A stretch of 64,000 nucleotides of DNA. Source: Hydractinia symbiolongicarpus (taxonomy: Eukaryota > Cnidaria > Hydrozoa > Anthoathecata > Hydractiniidae). The stretch spans positions 39,663,828 through 39,727,827 of the forward strand of contig NC_079876.1 of the NCBI RefSeq assembly GCF_029227915.1, written 5' to 3'. Under the pieces are notes generated by a model, which saw only the letters and a program-made list of their open reading frames with translations, did no database searches and was not told where the DNA came from. A program made the translations under genes and the position numbers. Below are positions 61,884 through 64,000 of this stretch, piece by piece (the first letter of the stretch is position 1; each line of letters starts with the position of its first letter).

Positions 61884-64000
61884 GTAAATTCATTTCCAAA
61901 ACGATTTTTTAAATTATCTTTTCACCACTAAAACGCATGAGACTTGTAGTTTTCAAAAATGTTTTCATTTTTGATGAGACGCTGAATAAAAGAAGTTTAA
62001 TCGCCGGCAAACGAAAACCCGCCATTTCCCGTAAACCCCGGACTCGGCTCGTATAGTCAAAAGTATACAAAGAAAGTACCCAGGGAGCAAACTCATTTCC
62101 CAAACGATTTTTTAAATTATTATTTCACCACTAAAACCCATGAGACTTGTAGTTTTTAAAAATGTTTTCATTTTTGATGAGACGCTGAATAAAAGAAGTT
62201 TAATCGCCGGCAAACGAAAACCCGCGATTTCCCGTAAATCCTGGACTCGGCCCGTATAATCAAAAGTATACAAGGAAAGTACCCAGTGAGTAAACTCATT
62301 TCCCGAACGAATTTTTAAATTATTTTTTCACCACTAAAACGCATGAGATTTGTAGTTTTCAGAAATGTTTTCATTTTTGATGAGACGCTTAATGAAAGTG
62401 GTTTAATCGCCGGCAAACGAAAACCCGCCATTTCCCGTAAATCCCAGGCTTGGCCCGTATAGTCGAATGTATACAAAGAAAGTACCCTGTGAGTAAACTC
62501 ATTTCCAAAACGATTTTTTAAATTATCTTTTCACCACTAAAACGCTTGAGACTTGTAGTTTTCAAAAATGTTTTCATTTTTGATGAGACCCTGAATAAAA
62601 GAAGTTTAATCGCCGGCAAACGAAAACCCGCCATTTCCGGTAAACCCCGGACTCGGCCCGCATAGTCAAAAGTATACAAAGAAAGTACCCAGGGAGTAAA
62701 CTCATTTCCCGAACGATTTTTTAAATTATTTTTTCACCACTAAAACGCATGAGACTTGTAGTTTTCAAAAATGTTTTCATTTTTGATGAGACGCTGAATA
62801 AAAGAAGTTTAATCGCCGGCAAACGAAAACCTGCGATTTCCCGTAAATCCCGGACTCGGCCCGTATAGTCAAAAGTATACAAAGAAAGTACCCAGGGTGT
62901 AAACTCATTTCCCGAACGATTTTTTAAATTATTTTTTCACCACTAAAACGCGTGAGACTTGTAGTTTTCAAAAATGTTTTCATTTTTGATGAGACGCTGA
63001 ATAAAAAAAGTTTAATCGCCGGCAAACGAAAACCTGCGATTTCCCGTAAATCCCGGACTCGGCCCGTATAGTCAAAAGTATACAAAGAAAGTACCCGGGG
63101 TGTAAACTCATTTCCCGAACGATTTTTTAAATTATTATTTCACCACTAAAGCCCATGAGACTTGTAGTTTTTAAAAATGTCTTCATTTTTGATGAGACGC
63201 TGAATAAAAGAAGTTTAATTGCCGGCAAACGAAAACCCGCGACTTCCCGTAAATCCCGGACTCGGCCCGTATAGTCAAAAGTATACAAAGAAAGTATCCA
63301 GGGAGTAAACTCATTTCCCAAACGATTTTTTAAATTAATTTTCACCACTAAAACGCATGAGACTTGTAGTTTTCAGAAATAATTTCATTTTTGATTGAAC
63401 GCTTAATGAAAGTGGTTTAATCGCCGGCAAACGAAAACCCGCGATTTCCCGTAAATCCCGGGCTTGGCCCGTATAGTCGAATGTATAAAAAGAAAGTACC
63501 CTGTGAGTAAACTCATTTCCCAAACGAATTTTTCAATTATCTTTTCACCACTAAAACGTATGAGACTTGCAGTTTTCAAAAATGTTTTCATTTTTGATGA
63601 GACGCTTAATGAAAGAGGTTTAATCGCCGGCAAACGAAATCCCGTGACTTCATGTAAATCCCGGGCTTGGCCCGTATAATCGAATGTATACAAAGAAATT
63701 ACCCTATGAGTAAATTCATTTCCAAAACGATTTTTTAAATTATCTTTTCACCACTAAAACGCATGAGACTTGTAGTTTTCAGAAATGTTTTCATTTTTGA
63801 TGAGACGCTTGATGAAAGTGGTTTAATCGCCGGCAAACGAAAACCCGCGATTTCCCGTAAATCCCGGGCCTGGCCCGTATAGTCGAATGTATACAAAGAA
63901 AGTACCCTGTGAGTAAACTCATTTCCCAAACGAATTTTTCAATTATCTTTTCACCACTAAAACGTATGAGACTTGCAGTTTTCAAAAATGTTTTCATTTT
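61884..64000 (+). repeat. 11-monomer HOR, copy 2, cut by the window end
   Basis: Same order as 59043-61274 at an offset of 2,841 bp. It is present as A, B, C, D, E', G', K, H', I, H'' and the first 88 bases of the last I (from 63913). Copy 2 differs from copy 1 by a few bases, for example gattgaacgc for gattagacgc in H' and agggagcaaac in the linker after A. Confidence 0.85.

Larger units (their letters stand above)
1..64000. repeat. Satellite DNA array, ~203-bp monomer, head to tail
   Basis: The motif gtaaactcattt (or a one- or two-base variant) recurs every 202-204 bp across the whole window, always on the + strand, giving about 315 monomers. Between these points the same ordered blocks recur: a T run with tttaaatta, ttcaccactaaa, gagacttgtag, ttcatttttgatgagacgc, tttaatcgccggcaaacg, ttcccgtaaa, cggcccg, and gtatac with a short linker. 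Monomers differ by scattered substitutions and 1-2 base indels. No mobile element, inversion or non-repeat stretch of even 50 bp was seen. Both window ends fall inside monomers, so the array extends beyond the window. Arrays like this are typical of eukaryotic heterochromatin. I do not recognise the family, and centromeric function cannot be judged from sequence alone. The monomer is close to a nucleosome plus linker in length, which is common for satellites and not diagnostic. Confidence 0.98.

Noticed and set aside
842-63929. Repeated minus-strand reading frames of 62-73 codons, one in many monomers, all with nearly the same peptide
   Set aside because: They recur only because the DNA repeats. 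The monomer length (203) is not a multiple of three, so the frame shifts and stops in each next monomer. They appear and vanish with single substitutions that make or break stops. There is no sign of codon-level constraint, promoter, splice pattern or known domain.
1-64000. CRISPR array
   Set aside because: Spacing is regular, but there are no short identical repeats separated by unique spacers. The whole 203-bp unit is repeated and variation is spread through it.
1-64000. CENP-B box-like site around ttcccgtaaatcccggg
   Set aside because: It has the feel of the mammalian box (ttcg....a..cggg), but the fourth base is wrong and the spacing to cggg is off by one or more. I could not fit the consensus on either strand.
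1-64000. Rho-independent terminators at T runs such as cgattttttaaatt
   Set aside because: No GC-rich hairpin precedes the T run at the right distance. The run is part of every monomer, and the setting looks eukaryotic.
1-64000. Ribosomal RNA, tRNA or 5S gene cluster in tandem
   Set aside because: No conserved rRNA segment, tRNA A/B box pair or 5S internal promoter could be recognised in the monomer.
1-64000. Telomeric repeats or long terminal repeats embedded in the array
   Set aside because: No run of TTAGGG, TTTAGGG, TTAGG or similar short repeats was seen, and no LTR-like ends, target-site duplications or primer-binding sites.
1-64000. A novel defence or mobile system hidden in the window
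   Set aside because: Nothing but the satellite is present. No coding region or structured element stands apart from the monomer pattern.

Overview
The whole 64,000-base window is one head-to-tail satellite DNA array. A monomer of about 203 bp (mostly 202-204) repeats without interruption from the first base to the last, roughly 315 copies, all in the same orientation. I found no gene, RNA gene, transposon, inverted segment or unique sequence. Both ends of the window lie inside the array, so neither array boundary is visible. The sequence suggests a eukaryotic chromosome, in pericentromeric, centromeric or other constitutive heterochromatin. I do not recognise the monomer and cannot name the organism. 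I also cannot say whether the array is centromeric.

Each monomer, taken here to begin at gtaaactcattt, has an AT-rich first part and a GC-rich, CpG-rich second part. The AT-rich part holds T runs, ttcaccactaaa, gagacttgtagtttt and ttcatttttgatgagacgc. The GC-rich part holds tttaatcgccggcaaacg, ttcccgtaaa and either ggactcggcccg or gggcttggcccg. It ends in gtatac and a variable linker such as cccagggag, ccctgtgag, cccggggtg or cccacggtg. A monomer counted by hand is about 37% GC with about 12 CpGs.

Diagnostic substitutions sort the monomers into recurring classes that follow one another in a fixed order, so the array has higher-order repeats (HORs). Left region (1 to about 10.3 kb): a 7-monomer unit of about 1.42 kb and expanded or shortened versions of it, interrupted at 4.9-7.1 kb by a duplicated 6-monomer block. 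Middle region (about 10.3-33.06 kb): a segment of about 11.56 kb present twice in tandem, each copy rearranged internally. The second copy carries a 2,434-bp, 12-monomer tandem duplication with no difference visible by eye. The first carries an 8-monomer plus 4-monomer expansion. Right region (about 33.06-64 kb): a different set of classes (A to K below) whose order is kept while unit length varies (3, 5, 7, 8, 10, 11 and 13 monomers).

At many unit boundaries a single hybrid monomer carries the left markers of one class and the right markers of another. This is the expected trace of unequal crossing-over in register, and it explains nearly all the length variation. The short reading frames of 62-102 codons on both strands are by-products of the repeat and are not annotated as genes. 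The main interest of the window is its record of satellite evolution. I see no sign of an enzymatic or defence system.
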